Assembly (NCBI RefSeq): GCF_000473045.1
Contig: NZ_AXAY01000005.1
Coordinates: 1-64,000 of the forward strand
DNA length: 64,000 bases
Direction of reading: 5' to 3'
From: Bradyrhizobium sp. WSM3983
GTDB taxonomy: Bacteria; Pseudomonadota; Alphaproteobacteria; Rhizobiales; Xanthobacteraceae
Shown: piece by piece, positions 25,183 through 33,767 of the stretch
How the letters are laid out: each line of letters starts with the position of its first letter
Position numbering within the stretch: the stretch's first letter is position 1
Notes under the pieces: model-generated
What the model was told of the DNA's origin: nothing
The model's database searches: none
What the model saw: the letters and a program-made list of their open reading frames with translations, nothing else
Made by a program: the position numbers and the translations under genes

Positions 25183-25968
25183 ATGCGCTGGCTGAAATTC
25201 ACCGCCTCCGGCAAAACCACCTGGGGCCTGGTCGAAGGCGACCAGGTCATCGCGGTCGACGGCGATCCCTTCAGTGAATGGCAGCGCACGTCGCGCACGC
25301 ATCCGCTGACGCAGGTCAAGATCGAGCTGCCGTTGATTCCGCGCACCTTCTATTGCGTCGGCCTGAACTACCTAAAACATCTGAAGGAAGCCGCCGACAA
25401 GCGCGGCGAAGTGCCTGCCGTCCCTGAACGGCCCGAGATCGGCTATCGCGCGCAGAACGCGCTGATCGCGCATGACGCGGATGTCGTGATCCCGTCCTTC
25501 GCGACGGAGAAGATCCACTACGAGGGCGAGCTCGCCGTCGTCATCGGCAAGAAGGTGAAGCATCTGGCCGCAGAGAACGCGATGGATTGCGTGTTCGGCT
25601 ACACCATCGGCAACGATGTCAGCGAACGCTCTTGGCAGAAGGCCGACCGCAGCCTGTGGCGCTCGAAGAACGCCGACTCGTTCAAGCCGATGGGGCCGTG
25701 GATCGAGACCGAGGCCGATCTCGCGACGATGGAAACCATCGTCCGGGTCAATGGTAAGGAGACCAACCGCTTCCACACCAACGACATGATCTTTGGCGTG
25801 GTGCCGTTCCTGGTCGAGCTGACGAAGTATTTTACGCTGTGGCCGGGTGATGTGATCTGGATGGGCACGGACGGGGCCTCGCCCGATATCAAGCACGGCG
25901 ATGTCGTGGAGATCGACATCACCGGCATCGGCACGCTGCGGAACCGGTTCGTGCGCGAGCAGCGGTAG
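25183..25968 (+). CDS. Fumarylacetoacetate hydrolase family protein
   Basis: A 261-residue FAH-fold enzyme. The metal and substrate residues lie in HYEGELAVVIGKKVKH (about 111-126) and the family segment GYTIGNDVSERSWQ (about 141). Later DVIWMGTDGASP and LRNRFVRE are typical of the C-terminus. Members hydrolyse or decarboxylate beta-diketo or oxo acids late in aromatic and related catabolism. As the third gene of the operon it probably processes the product of the monooxygenase or dehydrogenase. It converges with the LysR gene ending at 26033. Confidence 0.9.
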   Translation: MRWLKFTASGKTTWGLVEGDQVIAVDGDPFSEWQRTSRTHPLTQVKIELPLIPRTFYCVGLNYLKHLKEAADKRGEVPAVPERPEIGYRAQNALIAHDADVVIPSFATEKIHYEGELAVVIGKKVKHLAAENAMDCVFGYTIGNDVSERSWQKADRSLWRSKNADSFKPMGPWIETEADLATMETIVRVNGKETNRFHTNDMIFGVVPFLVELTKYFTLWPGDVIWMGTDGASPDIKHGDVVEIDITGIGTLRNRFVREQR

Positions 25969-26032
25969 ACGCATTGCGCGATGCCGCAGGATCTCCTATC
26001 GCGCAGTCAGGGAGCAGAAGTCCGTACTCAGA

Positions 26033-26953
26033 TCAGCTCGTGGCGCCCGAGCGACCCTTTACATGGTCGATGAAGGCCCGCAACTTCGGCATGATTTGCC
26101 GATGGCCGGGATAATAGAGAAACACACCCGGGGTCATCGGCACGAATTGCTCCAGCACGGGGACGAGTTTTCCGGTCTTCACGGCGTCTGTGGCCAGCGG
26201 CCCGGGCGCCTGCGCAAGGCCCACGCCTTCGACGGCGGCTCCGAGCATCGTGGGAAAGTCGTTGGCGATGAAAGGTCCCGAAACGGCAATCTCGATCGAA
26301 CGACCGTTGTCATTGAGCGACCACGCGGCGAGCGCACCGTTCGATCGTCGCAATCTCAAGCACGCGTGCTCGCGCAAATCGTCCGGGCGCTTGGGCCGGC
26401 CGCAACGGGCGAGGTAAGTCGGGCTGGCGACGATGACGAGAGGTAATGGCTTCGTCAGGCGCACCGCGACCATGTCAGGGGCTATGAACTGGCCCATCCT
26501 GATGCCAGCGTCAAAACCTCCGGTTGCGAGATCGACCAGTTCTTCGCTTGCCGCAAGCTCCACCTCGATCTCGGGAAATTCCCGGCAGAACGACGCGATG
26601 AGCGGCTCTAGCAGGATCGGTACGACCGAACGCGGCACGGTGAGACGCAGCAGCCCGGCCGGCCGCTGGCCGAGATCACGCGCAGCACCGCTTGCCGCGA
26701 TGAGCTCCTCGAAAGCAGGCCTTGCGCGTGCAAAAAATTTTTCGCCGGCTTCGGTGAGACCGACGCTGCGGGTCGTGCGGAGGAAGAGCACGGCACCAAC
26801 GCGCGCCTCGAGCGCTCGTATGGCCTGACTGATCGCCGACGGCGTGACCCCGAGTTCAGCCGCGGCCCGGCGGAAACTGCGGTGCTGGGCGACACTCAGA
26901 AACGCCTCCACGCCGTCCAGCGCTCCGTGCCTGACTGTGAAGTTCTGCTTCAT
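26033..26953 (-). CDS. LysR-family transcriptional regulator
   Basis: A 306-residue LTTR. The HTH spans about residues 19-48 (HRSFRRAAAELGVTPSAISQAIRALEARVG), and the effector domain starts at about residue 92 (GLLRLTVPRSVVPI). It is divergent from the small secreted-protein gene at 27042 and convergent with the FAH gene. By the usual LTTR rule it is more likely to control the divergent genes at 27042-28010, although control of the Ldh-LLM-FAH operon is possible. The intergenic region contains TATCGCGAATA, an imperfect dyad, at about 26965. Confidence 0.87.
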   Translation of the reverse strand: MKQNFTVRHGALDGVEAFLSVAQHRSFRRAAAELGVTPSAISQAIRALEARVGAVLFLRTTRSVGLTEAGEKFFARARPAFEELIAASGAARDLGQRPAGLLRLTVPRSVVPILLEPLIASFCREFPEIEVELAASEELVDLATGGFDAGIRMGQFIAPDMVAVRLTKPLPLVIVASPTYLARCGRPKRPDDLREHACLRLRRSNGALAAWSLNDNGRSIEIAVSGPFIANDFPTMLGAAVEGVGLAQAPGPLATDAVKTGKLVPVLEQFVPMTPGVFLYYPGHRQIMPKLRAFIDHVKGRSGATS

Positions 26954-27041
26954 GGCCCATCAACATTATCGCGAATAGTCGCTCGCGGAAAGTGGCCTTA
27001 CATCCGAATTGCAAATGAACCGCACCGGAGAGACGAGAGCG

Positions 27042-27440
27042 ATGAAGGCAATCCGCAACGTCATCCTGGCACTCACCCTCACACTAACAGGTGTTACCTC
27101 CATGGCCGATCCATCCCTTGCCCAAACACAAGCCACATCACCAACTACCGGCGTCATGGTCATTCTGACCGCCAAGGCGGGCGTCACACGCGAACAGATC
27201 ATGGCGGTCATGCCCGATGAAATCAGGCAGACGGTCCAGCTCTATCTCAACGGAACGGTTCGTGAATGGTATTCGCGGTCCGACGGGCGCGGAGCCGTCT
27301 TCCTGCTCGACGCCAAGGATGTCGCCGAAGGACACGCGATCATGGATGCCCTGCCGCTCGCCAGGCAGGATCTCATTGACCACGAGTACATCGCAGTCGG
27401 TCCGCTGATGCCGCTCCGCCTGCTCATGACCAAACCCTGA
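27042..27440 (+). CDS. Secreted small protein, muconolactone-isomerase-like fold
   Basis: A 132-residue protein. An N-terminal signal peptide is evident (MKAIRNVILALTLTLTGV then a likely cut after SLAQ, about residue 28). The mature part (VMVILTAKAGVTREQIMAVM ... REWYSRSDGRGAVFLLD ... GPLMPLRLL) resembles the dimeric alpha-beta barrel of muconolactone delta-isomerase and YCII-like proteins, but the similarity is judged by eye. A periplasmic location would be unusual for an isomerase. The ATG at 27042 is preferred over one at 27009 because it begins the signal peptide. It is divergent from the LysR gene. Confidence 0.6.
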   Translation: MKAIRNVILALTLTLTGVTSMADPSLAQTQATSPTTGVMVILTAKAGVTREQIMAVMPDEIRQTVQLYLNGTVREWYSRSDGRGAVFLLDAKDVAEGHAIMDALPLARQDLIDHEYIAVGPLMPLRLLMTKP

Positions 27441-27506
27441 GCGCCCCCGACGTCGAACCGAATCGACAGGCTTCGACCGGGCGAACCATTACAAGGACAT
27501 CCGAAC

Positions 27507-28010
27507 GTGCCACCGGGCTTCAACATTCCATTCGTCCTCAGTGTCGCAGGCGCCTTGCTGGCAAGCGCGGTGGTGGCCTCCGTCTATGTTTGGCCCCTTG
27601 TCCGTGCGATGCCGCGTTATGACGCCCTGAGACTTCTCGCAGCCTTCCATGCGTTCCGCTTCCTGGGGATGAACTTCATGGTCGCTGGGTTCGTCTCCCC
27701 GGAGTTGAGCCCGGATTTCGCCAGCGAAGTCGGATGGGGAGATCTCATCGCCGCCACTCTCGCACTCATCTCAATGGCGGCGCTCTCCTGGCGATGGTCG
27801 ATCGCCATTCCGATGGTCTGGATCTTCAACGTCTGGGGTACGCTCGATCTCCTGAATGCATATTACGTGGGCGCGACGAAGATCCAGAACCCCGGCCTGT
27901 TCGGCGCCGGCATTTATATCCCGGCCCTTTACGTGCCCTTGCTGCTGGTCGGCCGCGTTCTCGTCTTCATGCTTCTGCTGAAGCCTGGGTTGGAAGCAAA
28001 GAGATCGTGA
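27507..28010 (+). CDS. Small polytopic membrane protein of unknown function
   Basis: A 167-residue protein starting with GTG at 27507 after CAAGGACA. Five hydrophobic helices are visible: IPFVLSVAGALLASAVVASV, LRLLAAFHAFRFLGMNFMV, LIAATLALISMAAL, IAIPMVWIFNVWGTL and ALYVPLLLVGRVLVFML. I do not recognise a family with certainty. It follows the secreted small protein by 66 bp and is probably co-transcribed with it. A REP element follows its stop. Confidence 0.65.
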   Translation: MPPGFNIPFVLSVAGALLASAVVASVYVWPLVRAMPRYDALRLLAAFHAFRFLGMNFMVAGFVSPELSPDFASEVGWGDLIAATLALISMAALSWRWSIAIPMVWIFNVWGTLDLLNAYYVGATKIQNPGLFGAGIYIPALYVPLLLVGRVLVFMLLLKPGLEAKRS

Positions 28011-28025
28011 TGCGAGAGGTGAGGT

Positions 28026-28062
28026 GGTGGGCACGGCGCTATGCGCCTTTGCCCGCCCTACG
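28026..28062. repeat. Single REP unit
   Basis: One palindromic unit, GGTGGGCACGGCGC...GCGCC followed by TTTGCCCGCCCTACG, of the same family as 1728-1828 and 38223-38318. It lies between convergent genes. Confidence 0.8.
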
Positions 28063-28079
28063 GCAGCTGCGCCAGTTGA

Positions 28080-28535
28080 TCAAAACGGCAGCTCAACGCT
28101 CGTCTTGATCTCCTTCAGCACCACATTGCTGCGGACGTAGCGGATGCCGGGGATACGAAACATGAACTCGTCGAGGAAGCGGTTGTAGGCCGCCATATCC
28201 TGCACGACGACGCGCAGATGATAATCGGCGTCACCCGTGGTCGCAAAACACTCCAGCACCTCGCGACGCGTGGTGACGCGGGAGACGAACTCGTCGACGA
28301 ATTTGGCGTCGTGCCGCTCCAGCGAGACGTGGAGGATGGCGGACATCGCAAAGCCCGCCTGCTCGCGCGCGACCAGCGCCGCATAGCCGCGGATGACGCC
28401 GCTTTCCTCAAGCGCACGCACCCGGCGCCAGCAGGCCGAGGTCGACATGCCGACCTCGTCGGCAAGCTGCTGGTTGGTGGCGCGGCCGTCCTTCTGGAGA
28501 TGAGCGAGAATCCGCGTGTCCTGGTCTTCGATCAT
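28080..28535 (-). CDS. Lrp/AsnC-family transcriptional regulator
   Basis: A 151-residue feast/famine regulator. The N-terminal HTH is DGRATNQQLADEVGMSTSACWRRVRALEESGVI (about residues 15-47), and the C-terminal RAM ligand domain includes CFATTGDADYHLRVVVQDM (about 93-111). Such proteins form dimers to octamers and bind phased sites. It is divergent from the indolepyruvate oxidoreductase gene, an arrangement common for aromatic or branched amino acid catabolism, and three CTACC motifs lie in the shared promoter. An amino acid is the likely effector. Confidence 0.92.
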   Translation of the reverse strand: MIEDQDTRILAHLQKDGRATNQQLADEVGMSTSACWRRVRALEESGVIRGYAALVAREQAGFAMSAILHVSLERHDAKFVDEFVSRVTTRREVLECFATTGDADYHLRVVVQDMAAYNRFLDEFMFRIPGIRYVRSNVVLKEIKTSVELPF

Positions 28536-28554
28536 CGAGAGCCCTCAAATCGAT

Positions 28555-28635
28555 AAAATCTACCAGATTTTTCCACGTAATGCAAAATTCTACCGATCCT
28601 GGCGTCCGTGGCGGGATGAATAGGTAAGACCTACC
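28555..28635. promoter_or_regulatory. Candidate Lrp operator array
   Basis: Within the 154-bp divergent gap, CTACC occurs at 28560, 28590 and 28631, about 30 and 41 bp apart, near whole helical turns. Two copies are inside perfect dyads: AAAATC-N5-GATTTT at 28555-28571 and TAGGT-AAG-ACCTA at 28621-28633. Spacing and location fit cooperative Lrp-type binding. Confidence 0.55.
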
Positions 28636-28689
28636 AGCGCGCCGGGCTTAACCTTCGCCCAATCGGCAGGATGCCGCGTGAGGTCCGCC

Positions 28690-31600
28690 ATGGACGCCAT
28701 TTCGTCACTCGACGCCTACGAGCTCTCCGATCGTTATGATCGGGAGGAGGGCCGCGTCTTCCTCACGGGCACGCAGGCCATCGTCCGCATTGCGCTCGAC
28801 CAGATCAGGCGCGATCGCGCTGCGGGGCTCAACACCGCCGGCTTCATCTCCGGCTATCGCGGCTCGCCGCTCGGCGGCATCGATCTCGAACTGTGGCGCA
28901 TCCAGCAGCGATTGAAGCTGGACCGCATCGAATTCCTCCCCGCCGTGAACGAGGACCTCGCCGCAACTGCCGTACTCGGCTCGCAGCAGGTCGAAACCCA
29001 AGCCGACCGCGAGGTCGATGGTGTGTTCGGGCTCTGGTACGGCAAGGGTCCCGGCGTCGATCGCTCCGGCGACGCGCTCAAGCACGGCAATGCCTACGGC
29101 TCGTCGCCACATGGCGGCGTGCTGGTGGTCGCCGGCGACGACCATGGCTGCGTGTCGTCCTCGATGCCCCACCAGTCCGACGTCGCCTTCATGAGCTGGT
29201 TCATGCCGACGCTGCACCCCGCAAGCGTCAGTGAGTATCTCGAATTCGGCGAGTACGGCTACGCGCTGAGCCGCTTCTCCGGCATGTGGGTCGGCTTCAA
29301 GGCAATCTCGGAGATCGTCGAGTCAGGCGCGTCCGTCGCGCTGCGCCCGCCGCGCCTCTTCCGCACGCCCGACTTCACGCCACCGCCGGGCGGACTGCAC
29401 TATCGCTGGCCCGATCTGCCGGGCCCGCAGATCGAGGAGCGGCTCGAGGCGAAGAAGCACGCGGTCTACGCCTTCGCCAAAGCCAATCCGATCGATCGCC
29501 ATATCTACGACATCCCCAATGCCACCTACGGCATCGTCACGACAGGCAAGGCGCATCTCGATCTGATGGAAGCGCTGCGGCTGATGGGGCTCGACGAGGC
29601 CGCCTGCCGCAGCATCGGCATCGACATCTACAAGGTCGGCATGGTGTGGCCGCTGGCGCTGCACGACGCCATGGATTTCGTGAAAGGCAAGCGCGAGATC
29701 CTCGTCGTCGAGGAGAAGCGCGGCATCATCGAGAGCCAGTTCAAGGAATATTTTTACGACTATCCCGGTGCAAAACCCGAGCGCATGGTCGGCAAGCACG
29801 ACGAAACCGGCGCGCGGCTGATCTCCTGGATCGGCGAATTGTCACCGCGCGCGCTGGCGTCCGTGCTCGCCCGCCGGCTCGATCCGATGTTTCCGGGCCT
29901 CAATCTTGCCGCGCGCGCCGCCGCGCTGCTGCCGGAAGCCGAGCGCACGATCAACGTCGCAGGCGCGACGCGCACGCCTTATTTCTGCTCCGGATGTCCG
30001 CACAACACCTCGACAAAGGTGCCCGAGGGATCGAAGGCGCTGGCCGGCATCGGCTGCCATTTCATGGCGAGCTGGATGGACCGCGAGACCTCGTCGCTGA
30101 TCCAGATGGGCGGCGAAGGCGTGAACTGGGCCGCGTCGTCACGGTTCACCGGCCACAAGCACGTGTTCCAGAATCTCGGCGAAGGCACCTATTACCATTC
30201 CGGCTCGATGGCGATCCGCCAGGCGATCGCTGCCAAGGCCAACATCACCTACAAGATCCTGTTCAACGATGCCGTCGCCATGACCGGCGGCCAGCCGGTC
30301 GATGGTCCCATCAGCGTGCATGCCATCGCGCACAGCGTCCGGGCCGAGGGCGTGGCCCGCATCGCGCTGGTGTCGGACGATCCCGCGCAGTTCTCGCCCG
30401 CAGATCTGCCTAGCGGCGTTACCATTCATCCGCGCGAGGAGATGGATGCCGTGCAGCGCGAGCTGCGCGACATCTCCGGCGTCTCGGTGCTGATCTATCA
30501 GCAGACCTGCGCCACCGAGAAGCGGCGTCGGCGCAAGCGCGGACAGATGGCTGACCCAAAGCGCTTTGCCTATATCAACGACCTCGTCTGCGAAGGCTGC
30601 GGCGACTGCTCGGTCGAGTCCAATTGCCTCAGCGTCGAGCCGAAGGAGACGCCGTTCGGCCGCAAGCGTCAGATCAATCTGTCGGCGTGCAACAAGGATT
30701 TTTCCTGCCTCAACGGATTCTGCCCGAGCTTCGTCACCGTCGAAGGCGCAACGCGCCGGAAAAAGACCGCGAGCGAGATCGATGCAATCGGTCGCGCGGC
30801 CACGCTCCCCCTGCCCGCCCCCGCCACGCTCGATCGCCCTTACGATCTGCTCGTGACTGGCGTCGGCGGCACCGGCGTGATCACGGTCGGCGCGCTGATC
30901 GGCATGGCCGCGCACCTGGAACGAAGCGGCGTCTCGGTGCTGGATTTTACCGGCTTTGCGCAGAAGTTTGGCCCGGTGCTGAGCTACATCCGCCTTGCTT
31001 CAAGTCCCGAGGCGCTGCACCAGGTCCGCATCGACCAGGGCGCGGCCGATGCGCTGATCGGCTGCGATCTCGTCGTCAGCTCCTCGCCGAAGGCGTCCGG
31101 CACCTATCGCCGCGGCACGCGCGCTGCAATCAACACCGCGGAGATGCCGACCGGCGACGTGGTCCGTTTCCGCGATGCCGATCTCGCCTCCCCTGCCCGC
31201 CTTCGGGCGATCCGGCAGGTCATCGGCAGCGACAATCTCGACAGCATCAACGCCAACGCGCTGGCCGAACGCCTGCTCGGCGATGCAGTCTATGCCAATA
31301 TCATCATGCTGGGCTTTGCCTGGCAGCGCAGCCTGGTGCCGGTTTCGCTATCGGCGCTGCTGCGTGCGATCGAGCTCAATGGCGTCGCGGTCGAACGCAA
31401 CAAGCAGGCTTTTGCCTGGGGTCGGATCGCCGCGGCCGATCCAGACTTCTTGCCGAAGGTGAACGAGACGCCAAAGGCCGAGACGCTCGACCAGCTTATC
31501 GGGCGGCGCGCTGATTTCCTCACCGCCTATCAGGATGGGGCTTATGCGGCGCGCTATCGAGCACTGGTCGCAAAAGTTCGTGCTGCCGAAGCCGCCCTCA

Positions 31601-32139
31601 ACAGCGAGGCCCTGACCGAGGCCGTCGCCCGCGCTCTCTTCAAGCTGATGGCCTACAAGGATGAGTACGAGGTCGCGCGCCTGCACATGCAGAGCAGCTT
31701 CCTTGACGAGCTGAAGCGCGAATTCGAAGGCGACTTCAACGTCCAGTATCACCTTGCCCCACCGTTCCTGCCGTCCAAGCACGACGCCCGCGGCCGCCCG
31801 CGCAAGCGCGCCTTCGGTCAGTGGATCCAGATGCCCCTTGCCATGCTGGCGCGGCTGAAGGGATTGCGTGGGACGCCGTTCGATCCGTTCGGCTACACAG
31901 CCGAACGGAGGGCCGAGCGGGAGCTGATCATCTGGTATGAAGGCTTGATCGAACGGATAATCGGCGGGCTCGACGCGGCGCATCTACCCGATCTCATCAT
32001 CATCGCAAAGGCGCCGATGGAGATTCGCGGCTACGGCCCGGTGAAGGATACCGCAATTGCCATGGTAAAGCCGGAGGTCGATCGGCTGCTCGCCACTATC
32101 GCCGCATCATCGCCTGCCAAGATACGCGCTTACGGTTGA
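28690..32139 (+). CDS. Indolepyruvate:ferredoxin oxidoreductase family protein (fused subunits)
   Basis: A 1149-residue fusion of the two subunits found separately in archaea. The N-terminal alpha part (about 1-620) holds the ThDP-dependent domains, with FCSGCPHNTST near residue 433. A ferredoxin-like segment (CEGCGDCSVESNC near 633) provides cysteines for an Fe-S cluster. A gamma-like domain follows (GVGGTGVITVGALIGMAAHL near 724). It oxidatively decarboxylates aryl pyruvates from aromatic amino acid transamination to aryl-acetyl-CoA with reduction of ferredoxin. The ATG at 28690 is preferred to a GTG at 28678. The divergent Lrp regulator fits amino-acid-responsive control. Confidence 0.92.
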   Translation: MDAISSLDAYELSDRYDREEGRVFLTGTQAIVRIALDQIRRDRAAGLNTAGFISGYRGSPLGGIDLELWRIQQRLKLDRIEFLPAVNEDLAATAVLGSQQVETQADREVDGVFGLWYGKGPGVDRSGDALKHGNAYGSSPHGGVLVVAGDDHGCVSSSMPHQSDVAFMSWFMPTLHPASVSEYLEFGEYGYALSRFSGMWVGFKAISEIVESGASVALRPPRLFRTPDFTPPPGGLHYRWPDLPGPQIEERLEAKKHAVYAFAKANPIDRHIYDIPNATYGIVTTGKAHLDLMEALRLMGLDEAACRSIGIDIYKVGMVWPLALHDAMDFVKGKREILVVEEKRGIIESQFKEYFYDYPGAKPERMVGKHDETGARLISWIGELSPRALASVLARRLDPMFPGLNLAARAAALLPEAERTINVAGATRTPYFCSGCPHNTSTKVPEGSKALAGIGCHFMASWMDRETSSLIQMGGEGVNWAASSRFTGHKHVFQNLGEGTYYHSGSMAIRQAIAAKANITYKILFNDAVAMTGGQPVDGPISVHAIAHSVRAEGVARIALVSDDPAQFSPADLPSGVTIHPREEMDAVQRELRDISGVSVLIYQQTCATEKRRRRKRGQMADPKRFAYINDLVCEGCGDCSVESNCLSVEPKETPFGRKRQINLSACNKDFSCLNGFCPSFVTVEGATRRKKTASEIDAIGRAATLPLPAPATLDRPYDLLVTGVGGTGVITVGALIGMAAHLERSGVSVLDFTGFAQKFGPVLSYIRLASSPEALHQVRIDQGAADALIGCDLVVSSSPKASGTYRRGTRAAINTAEMPTGDVVRFRDADLASPARLRAIRQVIGSDNLDSINANALAERLLGDAVYANIIMLGFAWQRSLVPVSLSALLRAIELNGVAVERNKQAFAWGRIAAADPDFLPKVNETPKAETLDQLIGRRADFLTAYQDGAYAARYRALVAKVRAAEAALNSEALTEAVARALFKLMAYKDEYEVARLHMQSSFLDELKREFEGDFNVQYHLAPPFLPSKHDARGRPRKRAFGQWIQMPLAMLARLKGLRGTPFDPFGYTAERRAERELIIWYEGLIERIIGGLDAAHLPDLIIIAKAPMEIRGYGPVKDTAIAMVKPEVDRLLATIAASSPAKIRAYG

Positions 32140-32165
32140 CGTGGCGCCAGCGAGGCTCCAGCCTC

Positions 32166-32205
32166 CCCGATTGGAAGCGGCTCCCTCATGGAGCCGGCAA
32201 TCGGG
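32166..32205. terminator. Two-part hairpin between the oxidoreductase and amidase genes
   Basis: Outer arms CCCGATTG and CAATCGGG enclose an inner stem GGCTCC-N5-GGAGCC. It lies 26 bp after the oxidoreductase stop and 9 bp before the amidase ATG, so it could end the first transcript or mask the amidase ribosome site. Confidence 0.5.
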
Positions 32206-32214
32206 TGACACATC

Positions 32215-33639
32215 ATGAATTTCGATCAGTTGACCCTGACCCAGGCTGCTGCCGAGCTTGCTGCCGGAAAAATCACGAGCCACGCGCTCACCTCCGCGGC
32301 GCTCGCCCACGCCAAGGCCAATGCGGACCTCAACGCCTTCGTCACGCTGGATGAGGCCGGCGCCCTGAAGGCCGCTGTCGCGTTCGACGCGCAGGGCGCA
32401 GGCGCCGCGAGCAAGCCGCTCGGCGGCGTCCCCATCGTCATCAAGGACAATATCGAGGTCGCTGGATTGCCCTGTAGCGCCGGCACGCCCGCGCTGAAAG
32501 ATTACGTTCCGAAGGCCGACGCGCCCGTGGTCGCGAAGTTGCGAGCCGCCGGCGCGGTCATCATCGGCAAGACCAGCATGCACGAGCTCGCCTTCGGCAT
32601 CTCCGGCTACAATACCGCGTTCAAGACCGGCACGGAGTTCGGCGTGCGCAACGCCTATGATCGCGCCCTGATCGCCGGCGGTTCGTCGTCGGGAACGGGC
32701 GCCGCGGTCGGCGCGCGAATTGTCGCGGGCGGGCTTGGCACCGACACCGGCGGATCGGTCCGGGTGCCGGCTGCGCTGAACGGATGCGCCTCGCTTCGCC
32801 CGACCGCTGGCCGCTATCCGCAACAGGGTATCGCGCCGATCTCGCACACCCGCGACACTGCGGGTCCGATAGCTGCGACCATGACCGATGTCGCACTGCT
32901 CGATCGCATCATCGCGGGTGGCGACGAGGTTACGCCGGCTGATCTGAAGCAGGTCCGCATCGGCCTCGTGAAGACGATGCTGACCAATCTCGATGCCGAC
33001 ACTGATGCTGCCTTTCAGGCGGCCGTCGCGAAACTGAAAGCCCAGGGCGTAACGGTCGTCGAAACCGAGATGCCGGAGCTCACAGGCCTCAATGGCCAGG
33101 TCGGCTTTCCCGTCGCGCTGTACGAGGCCTATGACGACATGGTCGCGTATCTCAAGCACACCGGCACCGGCCTCAGCATCGACGCGCTGGCAAAGGACAT
33201 CGCCAGTCTCGACGTCAAGGGCATCTTTGATGGCCTTGTGATCCCGCGCAAACTGCCAGGTCCCGACAATACGTTGCTCGATGCCGCGCCAATCTACGAC
33301 GCAGCAATCAAGACCGCACGTCCCGCGCTGCAGTCGCTTTACAGCAGAACCTTTGCCGGCAACAAGCTCGACGCGATCGCCTTTCCGACCACGCCGCGTG
33401 TCGCGATCGCCTCCAATCCGGAGTCCAGCAGCCTCGAGAATTTCGGCCTGTTCATCCAGAACACCGATCCCGGCAGCAATGCCGGCATTCCCGGTATTCA
33501 GATCCCGATCGCGTTGGGGGCGACCAGTGGATTACCGATCGGACTTGAACTGGACGGCCCGGCAGGTAGCGACGAACGGCTGCTTGCGATCGGCATGGCG
33601 CTGGATGCCGTATTCGGACGGCTGCCGCCGCCGCGTTGA
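32215..33639 (+). CDS. Amidase-signature family hydrolase (indoleacetamide hydrolase-like)
   Basis: A 474-residue amidase. The Ser-cisSer-Lys triad is visible: Lys in IVIKDNIEVAG (about residue 81), the second Ser in GGSSSGTGAAVG (about 155) and the nucleophile region TDTGGSVRVPA (about 180). The branch resembles bacterial indoleacetamide hydrolases, which release indoleacetic acid, but family-level sequence cannot fix the substrate. It follows the indolepyruvate oxidoreductase with a 75-bp gap holding a hairpin, so a common aromatic amino acid theme is possible but unproven. Confidence 0.85.
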   Translation: MNFDQLTLTQAAAELAAGKITSHALTSAALAHAKANADLNAFVTLDEAGALKAAVAFDAQGAGAASKPLGGVPIVIKDNIEVAGLPCSAGTPALKDYVPKADAPVVAKLRAAGAVIIGKTSMHELAFGISGYNTAFKTGTEFGVRNAYDRALIAGGSSSGTGAAVGARIVAGGLGTDTGGSVRVPAALNGCASLRPTAGRYPQQGIAPISHTRDTAGPIAATMTDVALLDRIIAGGDEVTPADLKQVRIGLVKTMLTNLDADTDAAFQAAVAKLKAQGVTVVETEMPELTGLNGQVGFPVALYEAYDDMVAYLKHTGTGLSIDALAKDIASLDVKGIFDGLVIPRKLPGPDNTLLDAAPIYDAAIKTARPALQSLYSRTFAGNKLDAIAFPTTPRVAIASNPESSSLENFGLFIQNTDPGSNAGIPGIQIPIALGATSGLPIGLELDGPAGSDERLLAIGMALDAVFGRLPPPR

Positions 33640-33658
33640 GGCGAGCGCATATCTATCC

Positions 33659-33754
33659 CCTCACCCTGAGGAGCTTGCGAAGCAAGCGTCTCGAAGGGCG
33701 AGGCCACGGGCCACCATCCTTCGAGACGCGCGTTCCGCGCTCCTCAGGATGAGG
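33659..33754. repeat. Extragenic palindromic repeat (TTCGAGACG/CTCAGGATGAGG family)
   Basis: Two inverted units. One ends in CCTCACCCTGAGGAG and TCTCGAAGG, the other in CCTTCGAGACG and CTCCTCAGGATGAGG. The same units occur at 60527-60570 and 60616-60659. It lies between the convergent amidase and LysR genes. Confidence 0.85.
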
Positions 33755-33767
33755 AACGAGCAGCGCC

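Noticed and set aside
22699..25302. 867-residue open frame on the minus strand
   Set aside because: It is the antisense shadow of the Ldh and LLM genes; the composition is Arg/His/Gly rich and no domain is visible, while the plus-strand frames are clear enzymes.
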